64,000 nt of DNA from Gammaproteobacteria bacterium (lineage in GTDB: Bacteria; Pseudomonadota; Gammaproteobacteria; Ga0077536). The translations under genes and the position numbers were made by a program. The notes under the pieces were generated by a model. The model made no database searches, had not been told where the DNA came from, and saw only the letters and a program-made list of their open reading frames with translations. Positions 54,937 to 63,395 of this stretch are shown piece after piece. The stretch is taken from positions 1 to 64,000 of the forward strand of contig JADLGE010000004.1 in NCBI GenBank assembly GCA_020849475.1. The letters are read 5' to 3'. Every line of letters starts with the position of its first letter. Within the stretch, counting starts at the first letter, position 1.

Positions 54937-56447
54937 GCTTCGGAGGTCTGGAACAGCGTGTCCAACGCCGCATGGTGACGGCTTCGATCGAAATCGGCCA
55001 GTGCCGTCAGCACCGCATCCACGTCGCTCGCCGCCAGCGCGGTACGCAGCAGCGCGCGTGCATGACCGAGCGCGCCGCGCAGCGCTTCATCGTCCGCCGC
55101 GCGCCGTCGCAGACTGCCTTTGAGCAAGGCCAGCTGCGCGTGGCGATCACAGATCTCGCCCATCATGGTCTGCAGACGTTTGAGCTCGGCCTGCAGATGG
55201 GCGATGCGTTGGCGCGGATACAGTGCGGCAAACGGTTCGATGAGATAACGCAGGCGTTTGCACTGTTTGCGCAGCTCATGCAGGGCGGCGGGCGAATAAT
55301 CGCTTTCAACGTCCGCGGCGTCGTGACGCACACGCGCCAGCACCGTGGCGATGGCGCGGTTGGCGACCGGCGTGATGCGCGGCGCCTCGCGTGCCGATCG
55401 TTGCAACAAGGCCAGCAGCGCCGCCGGCCAGTCGCGCCGCAGACGCCCATAGCGCGGGGTGGCCAGCACTTTGCAGAGGCGCCGCGCGTGGCGCTCGCGC
55501 TCGTGGCTCAGCAGCGCCGCGATGCGCGCGCGCTCATCGTCAGCGAGCGCCGCGTAGTCGGCACTCGGCGTCGCGATGGCGAGCAGCAGTACATCGATGT
55601 CGCGCAGCCGGCTGGTGGCCCGTGACAGCCAGCGGAACTCGGCGCTGAAGTGCTTTTCGAGCGGCTTGCCCGCGACGCGGCGAAAGCCGCGCAGCAGCGA
55701 GCGCGTGCGACGCATCGCCACCCTGAAATCGTGCAGTTCCTCTTCCGTTGGCGCCGCGCCATCGGGTTCCACGCAGGCGCAGGCGATGGCGTGCTGGTCG
55801 AGCACCACCTGCGCCAGCGCGACCGGCGCGCGCTCATGACGCGCGCGCGGTGGCCGCGCGGCACAGCGCTGTGCGGTATCGAGGTCGTCGAGCAGATGCT
55901 GGGCATCGTGTGCGAGGCGTCGCCACGGCAGGGACAAACGCGCGGCGAGGGCGGCGGTTTCGCGCTCGTAGCCGCGCTTCGGTTCGAGTTCCACCAGCAG
56001 CACACTGGCAGCGCCGCCGTCGGCGGCGCGATATTCCCGCGCCACCAGCGTGCATTCGATTTTTTCATCATCGTTCACCGCCGTGTGATGCAGGCCGCGC
56101 ACATGCCAGCGCTGCACCACTTCGAGCGTGGCGTCCCCCAGCAGCTTTTCGACGCGCGCCTGCAGATGCGGCGCGGCAATCGCATGCACCGATGACGGCG
56201 CGACCTTGGGCGCGGCACTGACGAGACGGGCTTGATGGCCGAAGCGGCGCAGACTCAAACGTGCGCCGTCGACGTGACGGCTCAAGCTGAGACACCATCC
56301 GTGGCGGCGCAGCGCCAGATCGGCGCTGTCGAGAATCAGCAGCTCGCCTTCATCATGGTGACTGCGGCCGCGTGGCAGGGCGGCCGCGACGGCGCGCGCA
56401 AAGTCCTGCACGGACAAGGCACTGACGAAGTGGAAGATGCCGGCCAT
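54933..56447 (-). CDS. CHAD-domain protein with degenerate CYTH-like N-terminus
   Basis: The 504-residue protein has a C-terminal CHAD domain (about 210-495) with the helix motifs LHDFRVAMRRTRSLLRGF and ALHELRKQCKRLRYLIE, rich in His, Arg and Lys. Other CHAD proteins bind polyphosphate granules. The N-terminal 170 residues recall the CYTH fold (LDSADLALRRHGWCLSLSR, LVELEPKRGYERE) but lack the N-terminal ExExK motif, so triphosphate catalysis is doubtful. It overlaps the parA-like gene. Confidence 0.88.
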   Translation of the reverse strand: MAGIFHFVSALSVQDFARAVAAALPRGRSHHDEGELLILDSADLALRRHGWCLSLSRHVDGARLSLRRFGHQARLVSAAPKVAPSSVHAIAAPHLQARVEKLLGDATLEVVQRWHVRGLHHTAVNDDEKIECTLVAREYRAADGGAASVLLVELEPKRGYERETAALAARLSLPWRRLAHDAQHLLDDLDTAQRCAARPPRARHERAPVALAQVVLDQHAIACACVEPDGAAPTEEELHDFRVAMRRTRSLLRGFRRVAGKPLEKHFSAEFRWLSRATSRLRDIDVLLLAIATPSADYAALADDERARIAALLSHERERHARRLCKVLATPRYGRLRRDWPAALLALLQRSAREAPRITPVANRAIATVLARVRHDAADVESDYSPAALHELRKQCKRLRYLIEPFAALYPRQRIAHLQAELKRLQTMMGEICDRHAQLALLKGSLRRRAADDEALRGALGHARALLRTALAASDVDAVLTALADFDRSRHHAALDTLFQTSEA

Positions 56448-56549
56448 GGAGTCCTTCGACGCGCGCTGCGACTGACCGCGCGTGGGTGGTCTGAAGTCGG
56501 TGCTGACGTCCGTGCCAGCATCATAGCAAGGCCGGCGGCGCCGCCGGCG

Positions 56550-57953
56550 TCAAAGATACTGGCTGGCGTAGTCGGCCAGACGTGAGCGTTCGCCGCGGCG
56601 CAGGGTGACATGGCCGCCGTGTTCCCAGCTCTTGAAGCGGTCGACCACGAAGGTCAGACCCGAGGTGGTTTCGCTGAGATAGGGCGTGTCGATCTGCCCG
56701 ACGTTGCCAAGGCACACCAGCTTGGTGCCTGGGCCGGCGCGGGTGATGAGGGTCTTCATCTGCTTGGGCGTCAGGTTCTGCGCCTCGTCGATGATGACGT
56801 AGCGATTGAGGAAAGTGCGGCCGCGCATGAAGTTGAGCGAGCGAATCTTGATCCGGTGTTGCAGCAGATCGTTGCTCGCGCCGCGCCCCCACTCGCCGCC
56901 CTCGTCCGATTCCGACAGCACTTCGAGGTTGTCCATGAGCGCGCCCATCCACGGCGTCATCTTTTCCTCTTCGGTGCCGGGCAGGAAGCCAATGTCTTCG
57001 CCGACCGGTATGGTCACGCGGGTGATGATGATCTCGCGATAACGCCGCTGCTCCATGCATTGCGCGAGGCCGGCGGCGAGCGCCAGCAGTGTCTTGCCGG
57101 TGCCGGCAGTGCCGACCAGCGACACGAAATCGACTTCCGGGTCCATGAGCAGGTTGAGCGCGAAGTTCTGCTCGCGGTTGCGCGCCGCCACGCCCCACAC
57201 CGCGTTGCGCGGCTGACGGAAGTCGCGCACCTGGCGCAGCACGAGCTTGCCCTCGGCTTCGCGCACGACCGTCAGCTCCAGCGCTTCGTCATTGGCCACG
57301 TACACGAATTCATTGGGAATGGCCGGCGTGACGATGCCGCTCGGAATGCTGTAGTAGGTGCCGCTGTCTTCCTTCCAGCATTTGACGTCGTTCTGGCAGC
57401 GTGCCCAGAAATCGGCCGGCATTTCCTGCGCGCCGGTGTAGAGCAGGTCGATGTCGTCGAGGACTTTGTCGTTGTAGTAATCCTCGGCCAACATGCCGAG
57501 CACGCGTGCCTTGATGCGCAGGTTGATGTCCTTCGACACCAGGATGACCTTGCCGAAGCCGCCCTCGGCACGCAGCGCGAGACCGGTTTCAAGGATGCTG
57601 TTGTCGGGCGTGCTGGCGGCGATGCCGCCGAGATTGGCGACCTTGAGCGGCGTGGTCTGCAGGAACAGTTTGCCGCCACTGCCCGCGGCGGGCGCGCCGC
57701 CGTTGGCAAAACTTTCGAGCGGCAGGCCGGCGGTGATGGCGGCTGCGTCGGCGTCGCCGATGATCTCGTCGAGGAAGCGGCTGGCCTGACGCGCATTGCG
57801 CGCCACTTCCGACACGCCCTTTTTGCTGGCGTCGAGTTCTTCCAGCACGATCATCGGAATGAACAGCTGATGCTCGGCGAAGCGGAACAGCGCCGCCGGG
57901 TCGTGCATCAGCACGTTGGTGTCGAGCACGTAGGTACGTAGCGCGTCGGTCAT
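56550..57953 (-). CDS. PhoH-family ATPase with N-terminal PIN domain
   Basis: The 467-residue protein joins a PIN domain (1 to about 150: YVLDTNVLMHDP, PMIVLEELD, ILVSKDINLRIKA) to a PhoH ATPase (about 260-450: Walker A GTAGTGKTLLAL, Walker B YVIIDEAQN, QGD-like GNVGQIDTPYL). This PIN-PhoH (PhoH2-like/YlaK) pairing is thought to act as an RNA helicase and nuclease. Substrates are unknown. It stands alone between the CHAD gene and gcvR. Confidence 0.93.
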   Translation of the reverse strand: MTDALRTYVLDTNVLMHDPAALFRFAEHQLFIPMIVLEELDASKKGVSEVARNARQASRFLDEIIGDADAAAITAGLPLESFANGGAPAAGSGGKLFLQTTPLKVANLGGIAASTPDNSILETGLALRAEGGFGKVILVSKDINLRIKARVLGMLAEDYYNDKVLDDIDLLYTGAQEMPADFWARCQNDVKCWKEDSGTYYSIPSGIVTPAIPNEFVYVANDEALELTVVREAEGKLVLRQVRDFRQPRNAVWGVAARNREQNFALNLLMDPEVDFVSLVGTAGTGKTLLALAAGLAQCMEQRRYREIIITRVTIPVGEDIGFLPGTEEEKMTPWMGALMDNLEVLSESDEGGEWGRGASNDLLQHRIKIRSLNFMRGRTFLNRYVIIDEAQNLTPKQMKTLITRAGPGTKLVCLGNVGQIDTPYLSETTSGLTFVVDRFKSWEHGGHVTLRRGERSRLADYASQYL

Positions 57954-57999
57954 CGGAATACTCGCTTGAGACGCGGTGTTCCGAGGCCAGCCAAGTGCT

Positions 58000-58527
58000 T
58001 TACTTGACCGGCTCCATGATCGCGTCGAGGTTGTGCTGGTCGCAGAAATCCATGAAATCGCTGCGCATGCCGGCGATCGAGATATTGGTCGGAATGCTGA
58101 TAGTCATGTGCAGCGAGAACATCGGCGTGCCGGTGTGGGCAGCCGCGTAATTGCCGGAGTACATGTCTTCGATATTGATGTCGCGGCGCGAGAAGAACTG
58201 CGCGATCTGGTGCACGATGCCAATCTGCTCGACGGCGATGACCTCGACCGCGTAGGGCATGAGGTTATGCGCCGGCTGACGCGACGCGGCGCGCTGCGAG
58301 GTGATGGTGATGTCCAGCTCCTGCGCGAGGCGCGGCAGCATGTTCTCGATCTTGGCGATCGCATCCCAGGCGCCGCCGAGCAGCACCATCATGGCGAAGC
58401 GATCGCCCATCACCGACATGCGACTCTCGGCGATGGCACAGCCACATTCACGAATGGCGCGGACGATGGGTTCAATGAGCCCGGCGCGGTTGGCGCCCAT
58501 GGCCGAAATGGCGACGAGATTCTGCAT
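58000..58527 (-). CDS. gcvR: GcvR-like protein with two ACT domains
   Basis: The 175-residue protein has two tandem ACT domains (about 3-78 LVAISAMGANRAGLIEPIVRAI and 95-170 EVIAVEQIGIVHQIAQFF). E. coli GcvR represses glycine cleavage genes through GcvA. The ATG at 58527 matches the family start MQNLVAISAMG; a longer form from 58629 is unlikely. It is divergent from dapA, the usual gammaproteobacterial order. A general amino-acid-sensing role is an alternative. Confidence 0.87.
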   Translation of the reverse strand: MQNLVAISAMGANRAGLIEPIVRAIRECGCAIAESRMSVMGDRFAMMVLLGGAWDAIAKIENMLPRLAQELDITITSQRAASRQPAHNLMPYAVEVIAVEQIGIVHQIAQFFSRRDINIEDMYSGNYAAAHTGTPMFSLHMTISIPTNISIAGMRSDFMDFCDQHNLDAIMEPVK

Positions 58528-58651
58528 CAAGAGGGGTGCTATGGTTCGCGAAGGCGGCTTGGCAAAGGGAGGCAATTGTGCACGCTGGGCGCGCCATGGG
58601 GCAAGCTCTAAAGCGTGACGGTTCGCCACAGGCGGAGCAAAATCTCGACGC

Positions 58652-58680
58652 TTGTCGTGGCTCTACTCAATCGATACCAT
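58652..58680 (+). promoter_or_regulatory. Putative sigma-70 promoter of dapA
   Basis: TTGTCG (58652-58657) and TACCAT (58675-58680) are separated by 17 bases and lie 27 bases before the dapA ATG. Both boxes are moderate matches. The remainder of the 179-base gap to gcvR shows no clear riboswitch. Confidence 0.5.
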
Positions 58681-58706
58681 AACTGGTTGTTTTCAAGGAT
58701 ATTCGC

Positions 58707-59609
58707 ATGCGAACCTTACGTGGCAGCATCGTTGCGCTCGTGACCCCGATGCACTCGGGCGTGCAAGCCGAGACCGCGCTCGACGAGCATGCCCTCGCGC
58801 GCCTTGTCGAGTTCCATATCGACAACGGCACCGACGGCATCGTGGCGGTCGGCACCACCGGTGAATCGGCTACCTTGAACGAAGAAGAACACCTGGCGAC
58901 GGTCAGACGCGTGGTGGCACTGGTCAAGGGCCGGGTGCCGGTCATCGCCGGCACCGGCGCCAACTCCACCCATGAAGCAATACGCCTCACCCGCCACGCC
59001 AAGTCCGCCGGCGTGGATGCCTGCCTGCTGGTCACGCCCTACTACAACAAGCCGACCCAGGAAGGCCTGTATCTGCACCACAAGGCCGTCGCCGAGGCGG
59101 TCGATATTCCGCAGATTCTTTACAACGTGCCGAGCCGCACCGCCTGTGACATGCAGCCGGCCACGGTCGCGCGTCTGGCCAAAGTGCCCAACATCATCGG
59201 CATCAAGGAAGCCACCGGTGATTTCAGTCGCCTGACCGCCATCGCAGAACTCTGCGGCAAGGATTTCCTGTTGCTGAGCGGTGACGATGCCACCGCCTGC
59301 GACTTCATTCTCAAGGGTGGTCATGGCGTCATTTCCGTCACGGCGAACGTCGCGCCGAAACTCATGCACGATTTGTGTGTCTTGGCTGCAGGCGGTGACG
59401 CCGCCGGCGCCCATGCCGTCGATGAGAAGCTCCAGCCTCTCCATCGAGACCTGTTCGTCGAAGCCAATCCCATTCCTGTGAAATGGGCGGTCGAACGCAT
59501 GGGGCTCATGGACGCCGGCATCCGTCTGCCGCTGACCTGGCTGTCGGCGGACCGCCAGGGTGTGGTTCGCGAGGCGATGCGTCACGCAGGAATAGCCTGT
59601 CGCGCGTGA
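58707..59609 (+). CDS. dapA: 4-hydroxy-tetrahydrodipicolinate synthase
   Basis: The 300-residue class I aldolase condenses pyruvate with aspartate semialdehyde for lysine and diaminopimelate. The Schiff-base Lys lies in [14 protein letters not shown], the catalytic Tyr in LYNVPSRT, and the N-terminal GTTGESATL loop is present. A 300-residue length is slightly above E. coli's 292. bamC follows after 41 bases, as in many gammaproteobacteria. Confidence 0.97.
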   Translation: MRTLRGSIVALVTPMHSGVQAETALDEHALARLVEFHIDNGTDGIVAVGTTGESATLNEEEHLATVRRVVALVKGRVPVIAGTGANSTHEAIRLTRHAKSAGVDACLLVTPYYNKPTQEGLYLHHKAVAEAVDIPQILYNVPSRTACDMQPATVARLAKVPNIIGIKEATGDFSRLTAIAELCGKDFLLLSGDDATACDFILKGGHGVISVTANVAPKLMHDLCVLAAGGDAAGAHAVDEKLQPLHRDLFVEANPIPVKWAVERMGLMDAGIRLPLTWLSADRQGVVREAMRHAGIACRA

Positions 59610-59650
59610 GCGACTTTTCGCCGTCAGCCCTGAAACGAGGATTTTTGTTT

Positions 59651-60796
59651 ATGTCTAGAACCGCACTTGCGTGCGTATTGATGGCGGCTGCGCTCAGCGG
59701 CTGCAGCAAACTGGTGCCGAAGCTCGACGAAGTCCTCCCTGACAATCGCAAGGATTATCAGAAGGCCCAGACGCTGCCCGACCTCGAAGTGCCGCCGGAC
59801 TTGAGTTCCGACGCCATCAAGGACCGCATGGCGATCCCCGAGGGTGGCAAGACCGCCAAGTATTCGACCTACCAGGAGCGCCGCGCCGAAAAGCAGAAGG
59901 TCGCCGAGGTCGAGAAGAGCAACACCGCCGCGGTGCGCGTGCTGGAAAACGAACATGTGCTGTCCATCGCCGGCGCGCCGGTGCAGGTATGGCCGAAGCT
60001 GCGTGATTTCTGGGCGACCCAGGGCTACAAGCTCGAACTCGATGACGTCGACCTGGGTGTGATCGAGACCGGCTGGTCGGAAGACAAGGCCAAGCTCTCG
60101 CGCGACAAGTTCAAGCTGTTCGCCGAGGCCGGCGGTGAAGCCGGCACCACGGTGCTGTATCTGTCCCACGAAGGTCAGGAACTGACGCCCAAGGGTGAAT
60201 CCCTGGAATGGCAGCGCAAGCCGCGTGATGTCGAGGCCGAACGCCAGATGGTCGACGCCCTGCAGGCCTATCTGGCCGGCCAGGGCACGGCGGTGGTCGC
60301 GCAGTCCGCCAGCGGTGGCGCTGCCGCGGCGCCGGAAGCCGCGCCTGTAGCGGCTGCCGCCAGCAGCGCCGCAAGCGCTGAAGCCGGTGGCGAAGCCGCA
60401 GCCGCGGCGCCCGCCGCGCTGAGTGGTGAACACCATGCCGACATCGTCACGGTCGGCGGCGGCAAGACCTATTTGAGCCTCGCCGAGGAATTCCCCACCG
60501 CCTGGAAGAGCACCGGCGCGGCGCTGGAACAGGCCGGCGTGCAGATCAAGGATTCCGACAAGGGCCGCGGCGTGTACATCGTCAAGGTCACGGGCGCCGG
60601 CGGCGAGTCCAGCGGTCTGTCCAAACTCAAGTTCTGGAGCCGTGACGGCGGCAAGGAACTGCAGGTCAGCCTGACCGGCGTCGGTCCCAAGACCGAAGTG
60701 GTGGTGCTTGATCGCGATGGTCGCTGGGAAACCGGCGAAGCCGCCGCCGCACTGCTGCAGAAGCTGCACACCGCGTTGAACGGCGGGCGTAGCTAG
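59651..60796 (+). CDS. bamC: Outer membrane assembly lipoprotein BamC
   Basis: The 381-residue lipoprotein has the lipobox ALSGC (Cys about 18) and the unstructured BamD-binding segment (residues 20-75, with VLPDNRKDYQKAQTLPDLEVPPDL-like sequence). Two helix-grip domains follow (about 90-210 and 265-381), joined here by an Ala-rich low-complexity linker. It belongs to the beta-barrel assembly complex. ATG at 59651 was chosen for the signal peptide; longer readings overlap dapA. Confidence 0.92.
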   Translation: MSRTALACVLMAAALSGCSKLVPKLDEVLPDNRKDYQKAQTLPDLEVPPDLSSDAIKDRMAIPEGGKTAKYSTYQERRAEKQKVAEVEKSNTAAVRVLENEHVLSIAGAPVQVWPKLRDFWATQGYKLELDDVDLGVIETGWSEDKAKLSRDKFKLFAEAGGEAGTTVLYLSHEGQELTPKGESLEWQRKPRDVEAERQMVDALQAYLAGQGTAVVAQSASGGAAAAPEAAPVAAAASSAASAEAGGEAAAAAPAALSGEHHADIVTVGGGKTYLSLAEEFPTAWKSTGAALEQAGVQIKDSDKGRGVYIVKVTGAGGESSGLSKLKFWSRDGGKELQVSLTGVGPKTEVVVLDRDGRWETGEAAAALLQKLHTALNGGRS

Positions 60797-60821
60797 ACCG
60801 CGACTCCACGCGCCGCTGCCG

Positions 60822-61625
60822 ATGCACTTCGCGGTTCTCGGCAGCGGCAGCGGTGGCAACGCCACCGTGCTGCGGCGTGGCGACGCCGCCTTGCTCATCG
60901 ACTGCGGGCTGTCGCTGCGCCAGCTCGAGCGCCGCTTGGCGCTCATCGATTGCCCACCGACCGCGCTCATCGCCATTCTCATCACCCACGAACACAGCGA
61001 CCACATCGGTGGCGCCGCCGCGCTGTCGCGCAAATATCGCATTCCGATAGTGACGAGCTACGGCACCCACGCCGCCGCGCGCGAGCGCCTGGCCCAGGCC
61101 TGGGGCGTGGAAGCGATACGCGCCGACCACGCGTTTGATTTCGGTGTGTTCAACGTGCAGCCGGTGCTGGTGCCGCACGACGCGCGCGAGCCCTGCCAGT
61201 TCGTGATCGGCGATGGCGAGTCGCGTTTCGGCATGCTCACCGACCTCGGCCAGGCGACGCCCCACGTGCTGCGCGAGTTCAGCGCGCTCGACGCGCTGGT
61301 GCTGGAATTCAATCACGAGCCGGCCCTGCTCGCGAACAGTGCCTACCCGTTGTTTTTGCGTGAGCGTATCGCCGGCCCCCATGGCCATCTCGGTAACGAC
61401 GCCGCGGCGGCGCTGCTCGAGCAGCTCGACACCTCGCGTCTGCACACCCTGGTGGCAGCGCACCTGAGTGAAAAGAACAATCGACCGGATCTGGTCGCCG
61501 GATACCTGCGCGACCATGCGCCGGCCGCCGTGCGTTGCACGATTGCCGAGCAGTACGCACCGCTGCCATGGCAGGCGGTGACCCGCGGCGCGCAGCGTGC
61601 CGTGACGCGCGCCGCTGGGCGATAA
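60822..61625 (+). CDS. MBL-fold metallohydrolase (YycJ/WalJ-like)
   Basis: The 267-residue protein has FAVLGSGSGGNATVL at the N-terminus, the zinc motif THEHSDHIGG, a later LTDLGQ stretch and AHLSEKNNRP. This matches the YycJ branch of metallo-beta-lactamase fold enzymes, putative nucleases linked to cell-wall or DNA metabolism. In gammaproteobacteria it often lies between bamC and purC; purC is absent here. It starts 25 bases after bamC. Confidence 0.9.
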   Translation: MHFAVLGSGSGGNATVLRRGDAALLIDCGLSLRQLERRLALIDCPPTALIAILITHEHSDHIGGAAALSRKYRIPIVTSYGTHAAARERLAQAWGVEAIRADHAFDFGVFNVQPVLVPHDAREPCQFVIGDGESRFGMLTDLGQATPHVLREFSALDALVLEFNHEPALLANSAYPLFLRERIAGPHGHLGNDAAAALLEQLDTSRLHTLVAAHLSEKNNRPDLVAGYLRDHAPAAVRCTIAEQYAPLPWQAVTRGAQRAVTRAAGR

Positions 61626-61698
61626 TCCAGCCCGTTATTCCTGTCGCGCAGCGCGCCGGCGTGCGCTGACCAATTCTCATAAAAGGTGAACTTCGACC

Positions 61699-63333
61699 AT
61701 GGCCAGCCAGGCTGCCAGCAGCGCAAACCCCGTCGCCGAGTACGACGCCATCATCATCGGCGCCGGTATCTCCGGCATGTATCAACTGCTGTCCCTGCGG
61801 CGCCTCGGACTATCGGTGCACGTGTTCGAAGCGGGCACCGGCGTTGGCGGCGTCTGGTATTGGAATCGTTATCCAGGTGCGCGTTTTGATTCGGAGTCGT
61901 GGAGCTACGGCTACGGCTTTGACAAAGACCTGCTCGCCGAGTGGGAATGGAGTGAAAACTTCGCCGCCCAGCCGGAGACGCTGCGCTATTTGAATCATGT
62001 CGCGGACCGCTTCGATCTGCGCCGCGACATCAGCTTCAAGAGTCGCGTCAAGGCTGCCCGCTACGACGAGTCCGCCAACCTGTGGCGCATTGAACTGGAG
62101 GATGGCCGTCGCGCGGCGGCGCGTTTCCTGGTGTCGGCGGTCGGGCCATTATCGGCGCCGGTGATGCCGAAATACGAAGGCATGGCGAGCTTTGCCGGTG
62201 AGGCCTATCACACGGGTCTGTGGCCCCATGAACCGGTGGAATTCAGCGGCAAGCGCGTGGCGGTGATCGGCACCGGCGCCACCGGCGTGCAGCTGATTCA
62301 GGAAGTGGCGAAGAGCGCCGCGCAATTGACAGTTTTCCAACGCTCGCCCAACTGGTGCGCGCCGCTCAACAACTCGCCCATCGACGCTGCCGAGCAGCAG
62401 CGCCTTAAGCGCGAGCTACCGGACATCATCGCGCGTTGTAACGCGAGCTTCGCCGGCTTCATCCATGAAGCCGACAGGCGCAGCGTGTTCGATGTCACGC
62501 CGGCCGAAAGGGCGGCGGTGTTCGAGCAGCTCTACGCCGCGCCGGGCTTTGGCATCTGGCTCGGCAACTTCCGCGACACCCTGCTCGATGAGAAGGCCAA
62601 TGCCGAGTTGAGCCGCTTCGTCGCCGACAAGATTCGCGGCCGCGTGAATGACCCGGCGCTCGCCGAGAAACTGATTCCGACCAACCACGGTTTCGGCACG
62701 CGTCGCGTGCCCATGGAAACCGGCTATTACGAGGTCTACAACCAGCCCAATGTGCAATTGGTCGACATCTCGGCCACGCCCATCGCGCGCATCACGCCGC
62801 GCGGCATCGAAACCGCCGAGCGCGAATTCGAATTCGATATGATTTGCTACGCTACCGGTTTCGACGCGGTGCTAGGCTCACTCAACCGCATCGATGTGCG
62901 CGGCCCGGGCGGGCGCGCCTTGAAGGACAGCTGGGCGGCGGGCCCGCGCACCTATCTCGGCCTGCAGCCTGAAGGGTTTCCTAATTTTTTCACGCTGGTC
63001 GGCCCGCACAACGCCGCGAGCTTCTGCAATATTCCGCGCTGTATCGAGCAGAACGTCGAATGGGTGCGCGACCTCGTCGCCTACATGCAGGCCAACGGAC
63101 TGACGCGCATCGAGCCGCGCAGTGAGGCGGTCGAAGCGTGGACCCAGCATGTGCTCGATGGCGTGGAGAAGCTTTTGTTCAGCAAGGTCAACTCGTGGTT
63201 CATGGGCGTCAATCCCAATATCCCGGGGCGACAGCAGCGGCATTTTTTGCTCTATGCCGGCGGCCTGCCTCTGTATCGCAAGCGTTGTGATGAGGAGGCG
63301 GCGAGTGGCTATGGGAATTTCGTGTTGAGCTGA
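61699..63333 (+). CDS. Second flavin-dependent Baeyer-Villiger monooxygenase
   Basis: The 544-residue flavoprotein has GAGISG (21-26), the Baeyer-Villiger fingerprint at 165-176 (FAGEAYHTGLWP) and GTGATG in the NADPH domain. It is a paralogue of the protein encoded at 44311-45960, with the same domain positions but much changed sequence, especially in the substrate region, so another ketone is likely. It may use its own promoter in the 73-base gap before it. It is inserted between the bamC group and der, where a metabolic gene is not expected. Confidence 0.93.
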   Translation: MASQAASSANPVAEYDAIIIGAGISGMYQLLSLRRLGLSVHVFEAGTGVGGVWYWNRYPGARFDSESWSYGYGFDKDLLAEWEWSENFAAQPETLRYLNHVADRFDLRRDISFKSRVKAARYDESANLWRIELEDGRRAAARFLVSAVGPLSAPVMPKYEGMASFAGEAYHTGLWPHEPVEFSGKRVAVIGTGATGVQLIQEVAKSAAQLTVFQRSPNWCAPLNNSPIDAAEQQRLKRELPDIIARCNASFAGFIHEADRRSVFDVTPAERAAVFEQLYAAPGFGIWLGNFRDTLLDEKANAELSRFVADKIRGRVNDPALAEKLIPTNHGFGTRRVPMETGYYEVYNQPNVQLVDISATPIARITPRGIETAEREFEFDMICYATGFDAVLGSLNRIDVRGPGGRALKDSWAAGPRTYLGLQPEGFPNFFTLVGPHNAASFCNIPRCIEQNVEWVRDLVAYMQANGLTRIEPRSEAVEAWTQHVLDGVEKLLFSKVNSWFMGVNPNIPGRQQRHFLLYAGGLPLYRKRCDEEAASGYGNFVLS

Positions 63334-63348
63334 GAGCAGCGCCTGAAT

Positions 63349-63370
63349 GTGCAAATGAATTCGCACCTAC
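63349..63370. repeat. REP-type palindrome (copy 3)
   Basis: GTGCAAAT (63349-63356) and ATTCGCAC (63359-63366) form an inverted repeat with one mismatch around GA, followed by the shared CACCTACAGA flank. It lies between the convergent monooxygenase and der genes. Only one base differs from copy 2. Confidence 0.75.
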
Positions 63371-63395
63371 AGAAGAGGGTGCATTTCAGGCCAGC

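Noticed and set aside
58528-58706. Lysine or glycine riboswitch in the gcvR-dapA gap
   Set aside because: The gap is only 179 bases, a moderate promoter lies near dapA, and no conserved riboswitch core could be recognised.
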